From the NCBI GenBank assembly GCA_964444065.1, contig CAYUFL010000002.1:15694-79693 (forward strand): a stretch of 64,000 bases of DNA, read 5' to 3'. The stretch comes from JBGMEA01 sp964444065 (GTDB lineage Bacteria; Bacillota; Clostridia; Eubacteriales; Anaerofustaceae). Under the pieces are notes generated by a model. It did not search any database and was not told the DNA's origin. It saw only the letters and a program-made list of their open reading frames with translations. The translations under genes and the position numbers were made by a program. Positions 43,164 through 52,598 of this stretch are shown one piece after another; the first letter of the stretch is position 1, and every line of letters begins with the position of its first letter.

Positions 43164-43192
43164 TTTAAATCAGACGGAAAATATGTTAAAAT
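43164..43192 (+). promoter_or_regulatory. Promoter of ispF operon
   Basis: TTTAAA (43164-43169), 17-base spacer, TAAAAT (43187-43192) with extended-10 TG at 43184-43185. Confidence 0.5.
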
Positions 43193-43213
43193 AAATAAAA
43201 ACAGGGGAATCTC

Positions 43214-43708
43214 ATGCGTATCGGATTCGGCTACGATGTACATCAATTCTGCAAAAACAGACCTCTCATTTTGGGCGGTGTTCATATTCCTTATGAATGC
43301 GGGCTGCTCGGTCATTCCGATGCAGATGTTTTGGTTCATGCACTCATGGACAGTCTGCTCGGTGCATGCGCGCTCGGAGATATCGGAAAACACTTCCCCG
43401 ATACCGATCAGGCATACCGCGGCATCGACAGCATGATTTTGCTCAGCCAAGTCGTAACGCTCATTTCGGAACAGGGATATTCTCTGTCCAATGCAGATAT
43501 CACAATTGTTGCGCAGCATCCAAAACTCGCTGCTCATATTGATGCGATGCGTACGAATATCGCCTCGGTTCTGCACGCCGACATCGGCAGAATCAGCATC
43601 AAGGCAACAACAGAAGAACATCTCGGATTTACCGGACGCCAGGAAGGTATTAAATGCTACAGCGTTTGCTTACTCAGTCACACGGAGGAAACTCATGAAA
43701 CTATATAA
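43214..43708 (+). CDS. ispF: 2-C-methyl-D-erythritol 2,4-cyclodiphosphate synthase
   Basis: 164 residues with RIGFGYDVHQF (Asp and His metal ligands), GLLGHSDADVLVHALMDSLLGA, DIGKHFPDTD, and IKATTEEHLGFTGRQEGI. It makes the cyclic diphosphate of the MEP isoprenoid pathway. AGGGGAA precedes the ATG. It overlaps cysS by 14 bases. Confidence 0.96.
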   Translation: MRIGFGYDVHQFCKNRPLILGGVHIPYECGLLGHSDADVLVHALMDSLLGACALGDIGKHFPDTDQAYRGIDSMILLSQVVTLISEQGYSLSNADITIVAQHPKLAAHIDAMRTNIASVLHADIGRISIKATTEEHLGFTGRQEGIKCYSVCLLSHTEETHETI

Positions 43709-45089
43709 CACCATGACAAATAGAAAAGAGGAATTTATTCCCCTTCACGAAAAACAAGTGCGGATGTATGTCTGCGGACCGACCGTTTATAATTACTTTC
43801 ACCTAGGCAATGCCAGACCGTTCATCGTATTTGATGTGCTGCGCCGATATCTGCAGTATAAAAACTATGAGGTGAAATACATACAGAACTTCACCGATGT
43901 CGATGACAAAATTATCAATACGGCAAAGGAAGAAGGAATCACGAGTAAAGCACTCTCGGAAAGGTATATCGCGGAATACTTTACCGATGCACATGCGCTC
44001 GGTATTTGCGATGCAGATGTCCATCCCAGAGTCAGTGATCATATTGCAGACATTATCGATATGATATCCGATTTAATCGGAAAAGGCTACGCATATGAGG
44101 TTAACGGCAACGTTTATTATCGGGTTTCGGCTTTCCCCGAATACGGAAAACTATCCGGGCAATCACCGGAGGATCTGCTTTCCGGCGCGCGCATCGAAAT
44201 CAGCGAAGAAAAAGAAAATCCGCTTGATTTTGCATTATGGAAAAAATACAAAGAAGGCGAACCCTACTGGGAAAGTCCATGGGGACGCGGACGTCCCGGC
44301 TGGCACATCGAATGCTCGGTTATGAGCAAAAAATACCTTGGAGAAACAATTGACATCCACGGCGGCGGACAGGATCTCGTTTTCCCCCATCACGAAAACG
44401 AAATTGCGCAGTCTGAAGCCGCAAGCGGAAAACCTTTTGTCAAGTATTGGATGCACAACGGATACATTAATGTAGACAATGTCAAAATGTCGAAGTCGCT
44501 CGGCAATTTCTTTATGGTACGCGATATCTTAAAACACTTTGATCCCGAAGTCGTGCGTCTGTTCATTCTGTCCGTTCATTACCGTAATCCGCTCAACTTC
44601 TCGGACGTGTCGCTGCAACAATCGCAAAGCGCGCTTGAACGGCTGTACAACGTAAAAAATAATCTGATTTTCCGACTTGCGCATGTTGACGCAATCAATT
44701 CGTCTGCGCAAGAAACAATATGGCTGCGTGAGCTGCATGATATGATCAACGAGTTCGAATCCGCCATGGAAGATGATTTGAATACGGCAAATGCCGTCAG
44801 CATACTGTTTGAAATGGCGAAGATAATCAATACGAACGTTACTGACACCACATCGGAAGTGTCCTTAAAACAAGCATATGAAGTATTTATGCTGCCGGCA
44901 GGGATTCTCGGGCTTCTTGCAAAAACGCAGGAACTCCCCGATGAAGCAATCTGCATGCTGATCGAAGAACGCCAGCTTGCAAGAAAAAATAAAGATTTTC
45001 GACGTTCCGATGAAATACGCGATCAATTGAAAAATCAAAATATTGTGTTGGAAGATACACGGGAAGGTGTCAAATGGAAACGAATCTGA
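43695..45089 (+). CDS. cysS: Cysteinyl-tRNA synthetase
   Basis: 464 residues from the ATG at 43695 (CGGAGGAAACTC upstream, inside ispF). Class I signatures HLGN in YNYFHLGNARPF and KMSKS in NVKMSKSLGNF, zinc ligands Cys in VCGPTVYN, Cys/His in HIECSVMSKK and HHENE are present. It charges tRNA-Cys. Overlaps the next gene by 16 bases. Confidence 0.96.
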   Translation: MKLYNTMTNRKEEFIPLHEKQVRMYVCGPTVYNYFHLGNARPFIVFDVLRRYLQYKNYEVKYIQNFTDVDDKIINTAKEEGITSKALSERYIAEYFTDAHALGICDADVHPRVSDHIADIIDMISDLIGKGYAYEVNGNVYYRVSAFPEYGKLSGQSPEDLLSGARIEISEEKENPLDFALWKKYKEGEPYWESPWGRGRPGWHIECSVMSKKYLGETIDIHGGGQDLVFPHHENEIAQSEAASGKPFVKYWMHNGYINVDNVKMSKSLGNFFMVRDILKHFDPEVVRLFILSVHYRNPLNFSDVSLQQSQSALERLYNVKNNLIFRLAHVDAINSSAQETIWLRELHDMINEFESAMEDDLNTANAVSILFEMAKIINTNVTDTTSEVSLKQAYEVFMLPAGILGLLAKTQELPDEAICMLIEERQLARKNKDFRRSDEIRDQLKNQNIVLEDTREGVKWKRI

Positions 45090-45460
45090 CACTGAGTACC
45101 ACACAGCTTGCTATGCTCAATATCGGCGAACTTGCCTATCTGGGCGACAGCGTATACGACATGGCAATCCGAAAAGGCTTGCTTTTGCGCGGTGTGCGAA
45201 AAAACAACCATCTTGTCAAATCGGCTCAGCACTTTGTCAGTGCAACCGCACAGGCAGCAATCCTGAAGCAGATCGAATCAGTACTGACCGAAGAAGAGCG
45301 CCGCATCATCGAACGCGGCAAAAATGCCAAGCCGAAGAAAGTACCCAAAAGCGCCACACAAAAGGAATATGCCGACGCAACTGCGCTTGAATCCCTTTTC
45401 GGATATTTATCATTAACAGAAAAAGAACCTCGCATGGCGGAATTGATTGAAGCCATATAA
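45074..45460 (+). CDS. mrnC: Mini-ribonuclease III
   Basis: 128 residues, the RNase III catalytic fold without the double-stranded RNA-binding domain: LAYLGDSVYDMAIRKGLL, RGKNAKPKKVPKSATQKEYADATALESLFGYL with the acidic metal ligands. In Bacillota it matures 23S rRNA ends. The stop TAA (45458-45460) overlaps the open frame of dnaX, which begins without a normal start. Confidence 0.93.
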   Translation: METNLTLSTTQLAMLNIGELAYLGDSVYDMAIRKGLLLRGVRKNNHLVKSAQHFVSATAQAAILKQIESVLTEEERRIIERGKNAKPKKVPKSATQKEYADATALESLFGYLSLTEKEPRMAELIEAI

Positions 45461-47022
45461 AAAATCAGATCATCACCAAAAAAATATCCCATGCTTATCT
45501 GTTTTCCGGTTCTCGCGGCACAGGTAAAACTTCCACGGCAAAAATATTTGCGCGTGCCGTCAATTGTTTTGACCCTCAGAACGGAGAGCCGTGCGGGATC
45601 TGCGAATATTGCACAAAAATCAAAGAGAACGCCATGTCCGACATTATCGAAATCGATGCCGCATCCAATCGCGGAATCGATGAAATTCGCGATCTGAAGG
45701 ACAAAGTGAATTACCTTCCGTCGCTGGGCAAATATAGAGTATATATTATCGACGAAGTACATATGCTGACGACCGAAGCCTTCAATGCACTGCTGAAAAC
45801 ATTGGAAGAACCGCCCGAACACATTATTTTCATTTTCGCCACGACAGAGCCGCAGAAAATTCTGCCGACCATTCTTTCCCGCTGTCAGAGATTTGATTTT
45901 GCGCGTCTTTCCCAACAAATCATTGTAGCAACCCTGCAATACGCGCTGAATGAGCTTGGAATCTCCCCCGACGAAGATGCGCTGTATCTGATCGCGGCAA
46001 ACAGCGATGGTGCAATGCGCGATGCCTTTTCTTTTGCGGATAAAGCAATCAATATTGCAAAGGAAAACGTACTCACACTGCGCGATGTGCAGGATGCGCT
46101 CGGACTGGCGGATGGGGCTGATGTGTATCGACTGGCTGAAGCACTGGTGCACGAAGATATCGCCGCTGTATTCGATCATCTCAACGAAATCATGTCAAAA
46201 GGAACCGACGTCGGACAGATCACCAATCAGCTGATCGAATATTTTCGTTCCTTGATGATTTATTGCAACACCCCGAATCCGACCCCGATCTTAGGAACAA
46301 ACGGACCTTTGATGCAGAGCCTGGAGCAATGCGGCAAAAACATTCCCCCCGATTTGCTCGTCAGTTACATTACAGTGCTTTCAAAAACAAAGACAGATGC
46401 CCGTTATCTTCCGCATCCACGGTATCTGCTCGAAACCGCACTGATGTCCCTGTCCGATCGCAATCAAATTATGGATCGCATTTCTCTGAGTGCACGCGTC
46501 GATCGGTTGGAGCGACAAATCGAGCAACTGAAAACTGCCGGAATCACGGTAAAATCCTCGCAGCCATCTGCAAAGATTCCGATGGAAAAAGACGAAACAA
46601 CTCGGAATACATCTGCAAAACAAAAAGAGGCGACCGAAAAAACGGCGGCGGTGAAGGATATCGAGATCCCGCAACCAAACAAAGATCTCATTGCAAAAGC
46701 GCAGTCTGCTATCGAATTCGCGGCAAAATTCATTCATAACCGAGACCGTGACATCCTTCTTGCCGACATTTTTCGCGGACTGAAGGTGGAAGCCTTTGAC
46801 GGGGCTACCGTATATTTATATCCGACCGGCACTGCCGTTCATATGATGGATATCTATCACTCAAAGGGCGGAGAATCAAAATTGGCTCCTATTTTGCACG
46901 ATCAGCTGGGGGCGCCTGTAGCGATTGTCCTAACAGATCACGCACACAAACGAAAAGAGCCGAAAAAAGATCCGATCGAAAAAGCAAAAGAAATTTTCGG
47001 CAACTTAGAAGAACTCGATTAA
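45457..47022 (+). CDS. dnaX: DNA polymerase III gamma/tau subunit, 5'-truncated
   Basis: The frame is open from 45451 and reads IKNQIITKKISHAYLFSGSR, then GTGKTSTAKIFARAVNC (Walker A), a zinc module (CGICEYC), IDAASNRGIDEIR, VYIIDEVHMLTTEAF (Walker B), FATTEPQKILPTILSRCQRF (sensor 1, Arg finger) and later domains; about 521 codons. Missing are the first 25-30 residues of normal DnaX, with the MxYxxLYRKYRPxxFxxVVGQ box, and any ATG, GTG or TTG before 45634, which lies behind the Walker motif. The only near-start is ATA 45457 overlapping the mrnC stop. Either a deletion or assembly error joined mrnC to dnaX, or an unusual start is used. Confidence 0.8.
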   Translation: MKNQIITKKISHAYLFSGSRGTGKTSTAKIFARAVNCFDPQNGEPCGICEYCTKIKENAMSDIIEIDAASNRGIDEIRDLKDKVNYLPSLGKYRVYIIDEVHMLTTEAFNALLKTLEEPPEHIIFIFATTEPQKILPTILSRCQRFDFARLSQQIIVATLQYALNELGISPDEDALYLIAANSDGAMRDAFSFADKAINIAKENVLTLRDVQDALGLADGADVYRLAEALVHEDIAAVFDHLNEIMSKGTDVGQITNQLIEYFRSLMIYCNTPNPTPILGTNGPLMQSLEQCGKNIPPDLLVSYITVLSKTKTDARYLPHPRYLLETALMSLSDRNQIMDRISLSARVDRLERQIEQLKTAGITVKSSQPSAKIPMEKDETTRNTSAKQKEATEKTAAVKDIEIPQPNKDLIAKAQSAIEFAAKFIHNRDRDILLADIFRGLKVEAFDGATVYLYPTGTAVHMMDIYHSKGGESKLAPILHDQLGAPVAIVLTDHAHKRKEPKKDPIEKAKEIFGNLEELD

Positions 47023-47043
47023 TTTAACATATCAGGAGGAAAC

Positions 47044-47373
47044 ATGGCTAAATTTCAGCAAAATCAGGGTAACATGGCAAGCCTGATGAAACAGGCACAA
47101 AAAATGCAGGAAAATATGGCAAAAATGCAAAACGAGATTCTGGAAATGGAATTCGAAGGAACAGCCGGAGGCGGCGCGGTGAAATGTTTTATGACAGGTG
47201 ACCGTACCGTTAAATCGTTTGAAATCGATCCGGATCTTCTCAATCCGGAAGAAGCGGAAATACTCAGCGATATGCTTGCTGCGGCATGCAATGAAGCAAC
47301 CAGAAAATTAAATGAAACCACGGATAAAAAAATGGCGTCCGCAACCGGCGGAATGAAATTGCCCGGAATGTAA
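47044..47373 (+). CDS. YbaB/EbfC nucleoid-associated protein
   Basis: 109 residues: MxxMMKQAQKMQENMAKMQ-type helical start, EGTAGGGAVKC core, and SDMLAAACNEATRKLNE end. It binds DNA as a dimer. CAGGAGGAAAC before the ATG; between dnaX and recR as in most bacteria. Confidence 0.95.
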   Translation: MAKFQQNQGNMASLMKQAQKMQENMAKMQNEILEMEFEGTAGGGAVKCFMTGDRTVKSFEIDPDLLNPEEAEILSDMLAAACNEATRKLNETTDKKMASATGGMKLPGM

Positions 47374-47395
47374 ACGGCGCAGTAAGGAGCAACGA

Positions 47396-47995
47396 TTGGC
47401 TATTTATTCGGAACCGATCTCCAAACTGATTTCCGAGTTGTCCAAGCTGCCCGGCATCGGAAGAAAAACAGCGCAAAGACTGGCATACCACATTATAAGC
47501 CTGGAGAGCGAAGATGCCTATGCGTTGGCAAATGCGATGATTCAGGCAAAACAACAGGTAAAATATTGTTCTGTCTGCCATAATATGACAGATGCCGACC
47601 CTTGCAGCATCTGCACAAGCCCGCACAGAAATAAAAATTTCATCTGTGTCGTACAGGACTCCAAAGACGTGATTGCCATTGAACGCACAAAAGAGTTTAA
47701 AGGTGTCTACCACGTTTTGGGAGGTGCCATTTCTCCGATGGAAGGAATCGGTCCGGAAGATCTGAACATCAGGGAATTGATCAGCCGTCTGAACGAATCC
47801 ATTGAAGAAGTGATTCTGGCAACCAATCTGAACATTGAAGGCGAAACGACCGCAATGTATCTTGCGCGGCTGATGAAACCTTTCGGTATCAAAGTCACTC
47901 GCATTGCGAAAGGAATTCCGGCCGGCGCCGATTTGGAGTATGCAGACGAAGCAACTTTGGCAAATGCGATAGAAGGAAGAAAATTGGTCAACTGA
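47396..47995 (+). CDS. recR: Recombination mediator RecR
   Basis: 199 residues from TTG 47396, six bases after AAGGAG. Helix-hairpin-helix LSKLPGIGRKTAQRLAY, four-Cys zinc finger CSVCHNMTDADPCSIC, Toprim VVQDSKDVIAIERTKEFKGVYHVLGG and Walker-like RIAKGIPAGADLEYAD. With RecO/RecF it loads RecA at gaps. Confidence 0.95.
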   Translation: MAIYSEPISKLISELSKLPGIGRKTAQRLAYHIISLESEDAYALANAMIQAKQQVKYCSVCHNMTDADPCSICTSPHRNKNFICVVQDSKDVIAIERTKEFKGVYHVLGGAISPMEGIGPEDLNIRELISRLNESIEEVILATNLNIEGETTAMYLARLMKPFGIKVTRIAKGIPAGADLEYADEATLANAIEGRKLVN

Positions 47996-48028
47996 CCTTC
48001 GTTTCCATAGCTCAACAACGTTGCTAAA

Positions 48029-48054
48029 TATATATCGGGGCGAGCCGATATATA
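48029..48054. terminator. Perfect hairpin after recR
   Basis: TATATATCGG (48029-48038), loop GGCGAG, CCGATATATA (48045-48054). It lies 33 bases behind the recR stop and 103 before the GGDEF-EAL start; followed by AAAACAG rather than T, so its role as terminator is uncertain. Confidence 0.45.
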
Positions 48055-48156
48055 AAACAGATAATTCATAATGATTCGTATTTGTATCGCTGATCAGAAC
48101 GGTCAAACTGCCGATTCGAACTTATTGTGAATCAACGATACCGAAAAGGACGAGCG

Positions 48157-50487
48157 ATGCCGAAACGTAACTTCCGCACAATCATTGCAGGATTTATTCT
48201 CTTATTTTCCGTCTATATAAATGCGATTTTGTTTCATGCAGAATTGTTGGCAAACATTCTTTCTGCAGGCTGTGCTTTGTGCAGTAGCGCAGTCTTGTTT
48301 TGGCGCTATTTAACTTCCGAGCCAACCAGCACCGTTTCGAAATCATGGCTGTTGTATGCTTTGGCATTGTTCTTTTGGGGTGCGGCAGATATAGACTGGT
48401 TGATTTTAACACTGCAATCAATCAATCCGATCGAAAGTATGCTCAACACTTTTTTGTATTATCTTACCAATCTGTTCATTCTTGCATCCTTATTGCTGTT
48501 TGCATTCACTTATTTCAGAAAGTGGAACAATCTGCAGTTGATTTGGGATACCGTTATCATTTCCGTTCAAACCCTGATTCTTACATGGATTTTGTTCCTC
48601 GGAAAACAATCCGATACCATTGCTCTTGTTTTTAAAGACGGATTTTTCTCTTTCAGCAGCATCATCATTGATGTTTGCGTGCTGATCGGGATTTTCGTCT
48701 TTTTTCTCTCGAAGCGTTCCGGTCACATCCCGACATATGTGCGCATCGTTTCAACCGGCGTATCTCTGTTTGTAATCATCGATCTGATCTATTACTACAG
48801 CTACTTCAGAGAACAATACATACCCAATTCCTTGATCGACATTGTATACGCATTTTCCTTAATTTTGATCTCACTTGGTGCAGTTCTTTCCATGAAAGAA
48901 GACAATACTGCCGGCAAACAAATTTATATCGATAACATCGGTTCCTCCAAAAAAACAATCTTTCTGGCGCTGTTCCCGTTGTTTGCACTGCTGTCGAACA
49001 CCTTTAAAATATTCGACTTCATAATTATGTCAGTGGTCATCGTTATCTACGAATTGATCAGCAAGCAGATACAAAAAGCCATCAAAAACGAAATCAGTCT
49101 GCAGGAAAAACTGGTGGTGAACCAAGAACTGGAACAGCAGCTTCTGATACAGACCAACGAACTGCTGCTTCTCTCCAACATGGACACCGTAACGAAACTA
49201 TACAACAAAAGCTATTTCCAGAATTCGCTGGATTTGGCATTGCAAAACCTTTCCGAAGGCGACCGTTTGGCAGTTGTGTTTCTCGATTTGGATCGTTTTA
49301 AAACCATCAATGACACATATGGTCACGATGTGGGCGACCATGTTCTCATCGAAATTGCAGAACGTTTGCAGCACTGGAACATTGTTCGATGCGTGATTGC
49401 GCGCATCGGAGGAGATGAGTTTGTTTTCATGATCAACGGACAATACACGACCGAACAGATCGAAGAATTTGCACTGCAAATCACCGCTTTGTGCAATGCT
49501 CCGATCTTCGTTCAAGATCAAATGCTTTATGTCACGGTAAGCATTGGCATCGCAATCGCACCCGATGACACAGTGGACAGCATCACATTGATGAAGTTCG
49601 CGGATATGGCGATGTATCGTGCAAAATCAAACGGCAATAACAGACATATGTTTTTTGATTTGAACATCGATCAACACACACGAAGAAAACATGAAATTGA
49701 ACTGCTCCTGCGCAAGGCGAATATAAAAAGTGACTTCAACTTGTTCTATCAACCGCAGTTCGATCTTGCCACCAACAAACTCATTGGTATGGAAGCTCTG
49801 CTCCGATGGTCTACCGATCAGTTCGGATACATTTCTCCTTCAGAATTTATCCCGATTGCGGAAGAAATCAATTTGATTGAAAAAATTGGCAAATGGGTAT
49901 TCACCAATGCATGCAAGCAAATTCGATGCTGGAACGAAACGTATCATACACAGCTGAAGATCGGTATCAATCTATCTCCTGAAGAATTAATGAGTGCTCG
50001 ATTTATTCCCAATATCAAGCAGTTTCTCGTGAACGATCGTCTCCTTCCCGATTGGATCGATATTGAAATCACGGAGAATATCATGCTGGAACACAACGAG
50101 ATCGTTCGCAAAACATTCGAATCCCTCCATGAATTGGGTTTAATGATCTCCATTGATGATTTCGGAACCGGATATTCGTCCTTTCATAATTTGCAGCACT
50201 ATCCGTTTAACCGCGTTAAAATCGACAAAAGCCTGATTGATCACATCGCTGAAGATAACAATAACCGCCATATTGTAAAAGCCATCATAGAAATGGCAAA
50301 AAATATCGGGCTCAAAACCATTGCTGAAGGTGTCGAAACCATTGAACAGAAATCCGCGCTTGCACAAATCGGTTGCGATGAGGTTCAGGGATATCTCTTC
50401 GGTAAACCGGTACCCGCGGATATGTTCGAGCAGACTTATTTAAAGAACGGAGTTATCTGTCCATGCGTAATCCGAACGCAACAATAA
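48157..50487 (+). CDS. Membrane GGDEF-EAL cyclic-di-GMP enzyme
   Basis: 776 residues from the ATG at 48157, six bases after AAAGGA; a GTG at 48127 is upstream of that site. The N-terminal 290 residues hold about eight to nine TM helices (no named sensor domain recognised), then a coiled linker, GGDEF domain with intact GGDEF (418-422) but no RxxD inhibitory site, and EAL domain with EAL at 546-548 and GINLSPEEL, EITENIML, SIDDFGTGYSS, VKIDKSLI, IAEGVET and QGYLFGKPVP. Both domains look catalytically complete. Confidence 0.9.
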   Translation: MPKRNFRTIIAGFILLFSVYINAILFHAELLANILSAGCALCSSAVLFWRYLTSEPTSTVSKSWLLYALALFFWGAADIDWLILTLQSINPIESMLNTFLYYLTNLFILASLLLFAFTYFRKWNNLQLIWDTVIISVQTLILTWILFLGKQSDTIALVFKDGFFSFSSIIIDVCVLIGIFVFFLSKRSGHIPTYVRIVSTGVSLFVIIDLIYYYSYFREQYIPNSLIDIVYAFSLILISLGAVLSMKEDNTAGKQIYIDNIGSSKKTIFLALFPLFALLSNTFKIFDFIIMSVVIVIYELISKQIQKAIKNEISLQEKLVVNQELEQQLLIQTNELLLLSNMDTVTKLYNKSYFQNSLDLALQNLSEGDRLAVVFLDLDRFKTINDTYGHDVGDHVLIEIAERLQHWNIVRCVIARIGGDEFVFMINGQYTTEQIEEFALQITALCNAPIFVQDQMLYVTVSIGIAIAPDDTVDSITLMKFADMAMYRAKSNGNNRHMFFDLNIDQHTRRKHEIELLLRKANIKSDFNLFYQPQFDLATNKLIGMEALLRWSTDQFGYISPSEFIPIAEEINLIEKIGKWVFTNACKQIRCWNETYHTQLKIGINLSPEELMSARFIPNIKQFLVNDRLLPDWIDIEITENIMLEHNEIVRKTFESLHELGLMISIDDFGTGYSSFHNLQHYPFNRVKIDKSLIDHIAEDNNNRHIVKAIIEMAKNIGLKTIAEGVETIEQKSALAQIGCDEVQGYLFGKPVPADMFEQTYLKNGVICPCVIRTQQ

Positions 50488-50531
50488 ATTGCTTGGATAC
50501 ATTTAAATTGTTTCTTATTTTCGCATAACAC

Positions 50532-50570
50532 AACAACAGCACTTTCAGAATCGGATTGTGCTGTTGTTTC
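50532..50570 (+). terminator. Terminator of the GGDEF-EAL gene
   Basis: AACAACAGCAC (50532-50542) pairs with GTGCTGTTGTT (50558-50568); 15-base loop, short T run. Confidence 0.65.
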
Positions 50571-50620
50571 ATCTCGAACTCATTGTTTATGATTTTTCAA
50601 TCCCAACGCCTCAGAAGTAA

Positions 50621-50648
50621 AAAACCGCTGTTTTCCAACAGCGGTTTT
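50621..50648. terminator. Terminator of the zinc-ribbon/Ig-like gene
   Basis: AAAACCGCTGTT, loop TTCC, AACAGCGGTTTT: a perfect 12-pair stem flanked by A and T, five bases from the minus-strand stop. Confidence 0.88.
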
Positions 50649-50652
50649 CTTC

Positions 50653-51816
50653 TTAATTGTATAAGTATGTAAAGTCCATAGGTCCGTCACCGAATCCCAA
50701 ATCAACCGTGATCAAATCGTCTCCCGACGCTCCGGTATCTATCTTAACTGTTTGCGAAACAACATCTTCATACACAATATTATCGTTATTGTCAGTGTAG
50801 TAACCTTTATATGCCCATGTAGCCGTCGCTTTCGTCAGTACACTGCTTACACTCGTAAAGGTGAGCACACCCGTCCCAAATCCTTCCGACTGATAATTGC
50901 CCACATCCAGGGTGTACGCTGCGTCCGAAGAAAAAGCAATGACCAAACCGGTGTCTTCATTGTACCATGACCCGTCAATTTTGCTCATAAAACTACCCGG
51001 ATCGCCCATATCCTCTACCACAGCATTGATCCCAACGGATGCTTTATTGCCCGAAGCATCACTGATCGATAATGTGATCGGATAGGTACCGGCACTAGCG
51101 GTATTGACGGTGCCCTCCACAACAATGCCTGATGCGTCCATAATTCCGTCAGCATTGTCGGTGACACTCGCGTAATCGGATATATGAAAAGTACCGTCCA
51201 ACGGAACAACAATAGAATCCGCAACGCTGATAACGGGCGCAGTTGTATCCACTACTTTAAATGTGAATGTTTTTGTCGAGCTTTTTCCGCCGTCCGTCTT
51301 TTCTAATTTATATACAACGGTGTAATCGCCGACCTTACTCGCATCAATATTATTTTGAGATACACTGATCGTATATTTATCTTCCGCACTCGATTTCAAA
51401 GAAACCAAATCAAGCGGATCCACAGTTTCTCCGGCTTCTATTGTTTTTGTGCTTGCTGTCAGGGGATTTGCAAAAAACATAAAATACCCGCCGATACCAA
51501 GCCCCGCAATTACGATGATTGCCGCAGCGATGATTAATATTTTCTTGAGCGGAATTTCGTAATATTCATCCTCTTCATCGTTGCCGTATTCTTCCGCGTC
51601 ATCCTCTTCTTGTTCTTGCTGCTCCTGCGCTTCGCGTTTCAGTCTTGCTTTGCGTTCTTTACGCGATTCTTCATACACCTCTTCATCCGGTTCCTCATAT
51701 GCTTCAACCGGCAGAGAGATAAATGCCGTTTCCTGTTCTGTTTCAACGGCTGCGCCGCAATACGGGCACATTTTAAAATCGGACTGTATCTCCTTGCCAC
51801 ACGAATTACATTTCAT
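50653..51816 (-). CDS. Zinc ribbon - TM - bacterial Ig-like protein
   Basis: 387 residues from the ATG at 51816 (GGGAAG upstream), so the chain starts at a zinc ribbon (MKCNSCGKEIQSDFKMCPYC). A highly charged region (Glu/Arg/Gln) of about 70 residues, one TM helix (about 92-113), two bacterial Ig-like domains (about 120-195 and 195-275; TISVSQNNIDASKVGDYTVV, SDYASVTDNADG, TASAGTYPITLSISDASGNK) and a C-terminal beta domain with GSWYNEDTG. The ribbon is cytoplasmic and the Ig part outside. It has the same ribbon-TM plan as the protein at 6551. Role unknown. Confidence 0.75.
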   Translation of the reverse strand: MKCNSCGKEIQSDFKMCPYCGAAVETEQETAFISLPVEAYEEPDEEVYEESRKERKARLKREAQEQQEQEEDDAEEYGNDEEDEYYEIPLKKILIIAAAIIVIAGLGIGGYFMFFANPLTASTKTIEAGETVDPLDLVSLKSSAEDKYTISVSQNNIDASKVGDYTVVYKLEKTDGGKSSTKTFTFKVVDTTAPVISVADSIVVPLDGTFHISDYASVTDNADGIMDASGIVVEGTVNTASAGTYPITLSISDASGNKASVGINAVVEDMGDPGSFMSKIDGSWYNEDTGLVIAFSSDAAYTLDVGNYQSEGFGTGVLTFTSVSSVLTKATATWAYKGYYTDNNDNIVYEDVVSQTVKIDTGASGDDLITVDLGFGDGPMDFTYLYN

Positions 51817-51979
51817 TGTTACACTTCCCATATCGTATTTTGCAGAGTAGCCTACTATATGTTCAAATTTTAGCACTTCGGTAAAGCGATGTCAACCGTA
51901 TACGTTTTCCTGAAACGCTTATAATAAAAGGATTTCCAGGGGTTTTCATACGCATTAACGTTATTGTTGCCGCGATTCT

Positions 51980-52528
51980 TTAATCCGTTATTGATTGATT
52001 GAATAAATAAGTATATGGACTGACCCGAAATGCCACTTTCGCGATAATCTCATTGTCCGAGAATGTGCCCAACTCCCGACTGTCCTGGCTGACTGGACGA
52101 TTGTCCCCCAGTAAAAAATATTGCCCGTCCGGAATCGTAATCAGCCCGTAATCCGCATAAGCCAATCCCTGAACCAAGTAGTCTTCTTCCAATGCTTTTC
52201 CGTTAATATATAAGGTATTATCCTTAATCTCCAACGTTTCGCCGGGAAGACCGACCACTCTCTTGACGTAGTTGCTGCTTCCATTCACTTTTACGATCAC
52301 AATATCTCCGCGCCCCGGAGAATCAAACCAGTAAGCAACCTTGACAACGCATAGCTTTTCTCCTTCTTTAAGGGTCGGATACATGCTTGTCTGTTCCACA
52401 ATCACAAATTCAAATACAAAAATACGGATAAGAAGCGCTATGACAATGGCAATGGTAATGGCTTTCGTCCATTCGTAAAATTCACTGCTTTGTTTTTTAT
52501 TATGCTGATTTTCCTGTACTTCGCTCAT
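51980..52528 (-). CDS. lepB: Signal peptidase I
   Basis: 182 residues: one N-terminal TM helix (about 23-45), nucleophile Ser in EQTSMYPTLKEGE, general-base Lys in YVKRVVGLPGE, and GDNRPVSQDSRELG. It cleaves signal peptides of exported proteins, such as those at 26611-28393. Ribosome binding site weak. Confidence 0.95.
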   Translation of the reverse strand: MSEVQENQHNKKQSSEFYEWTKAITIAIVIALLIRIFVFEFVIVEQTSMYPTLKEGEKLCVVKVAYWFDSPGRGDIVIVKVNGSSNYVKRVVGLPGETLEIKDNTLYINGKALEEDYLVQGLAYADYGLITIPDGQYFLLGDNRPVSQDSRELGTFSDNEIIAKVAFRVSPYTYLFNQSITD

Positions 52529-52598
52529 TCCGAAACATACCCACCGATCATTTCATTCATTGTTTCATTATACAGCATAAAGCGCCTGTACAAATAAT

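Noticed and set aside
8093..48027. CAACGTTG in the leaders of both GGDEF/EAL genes (8093-8100 and near 48015)
   Set aside because: An eight-base palindrome is expected about once per 65 kb by chance, and the flanks differ.
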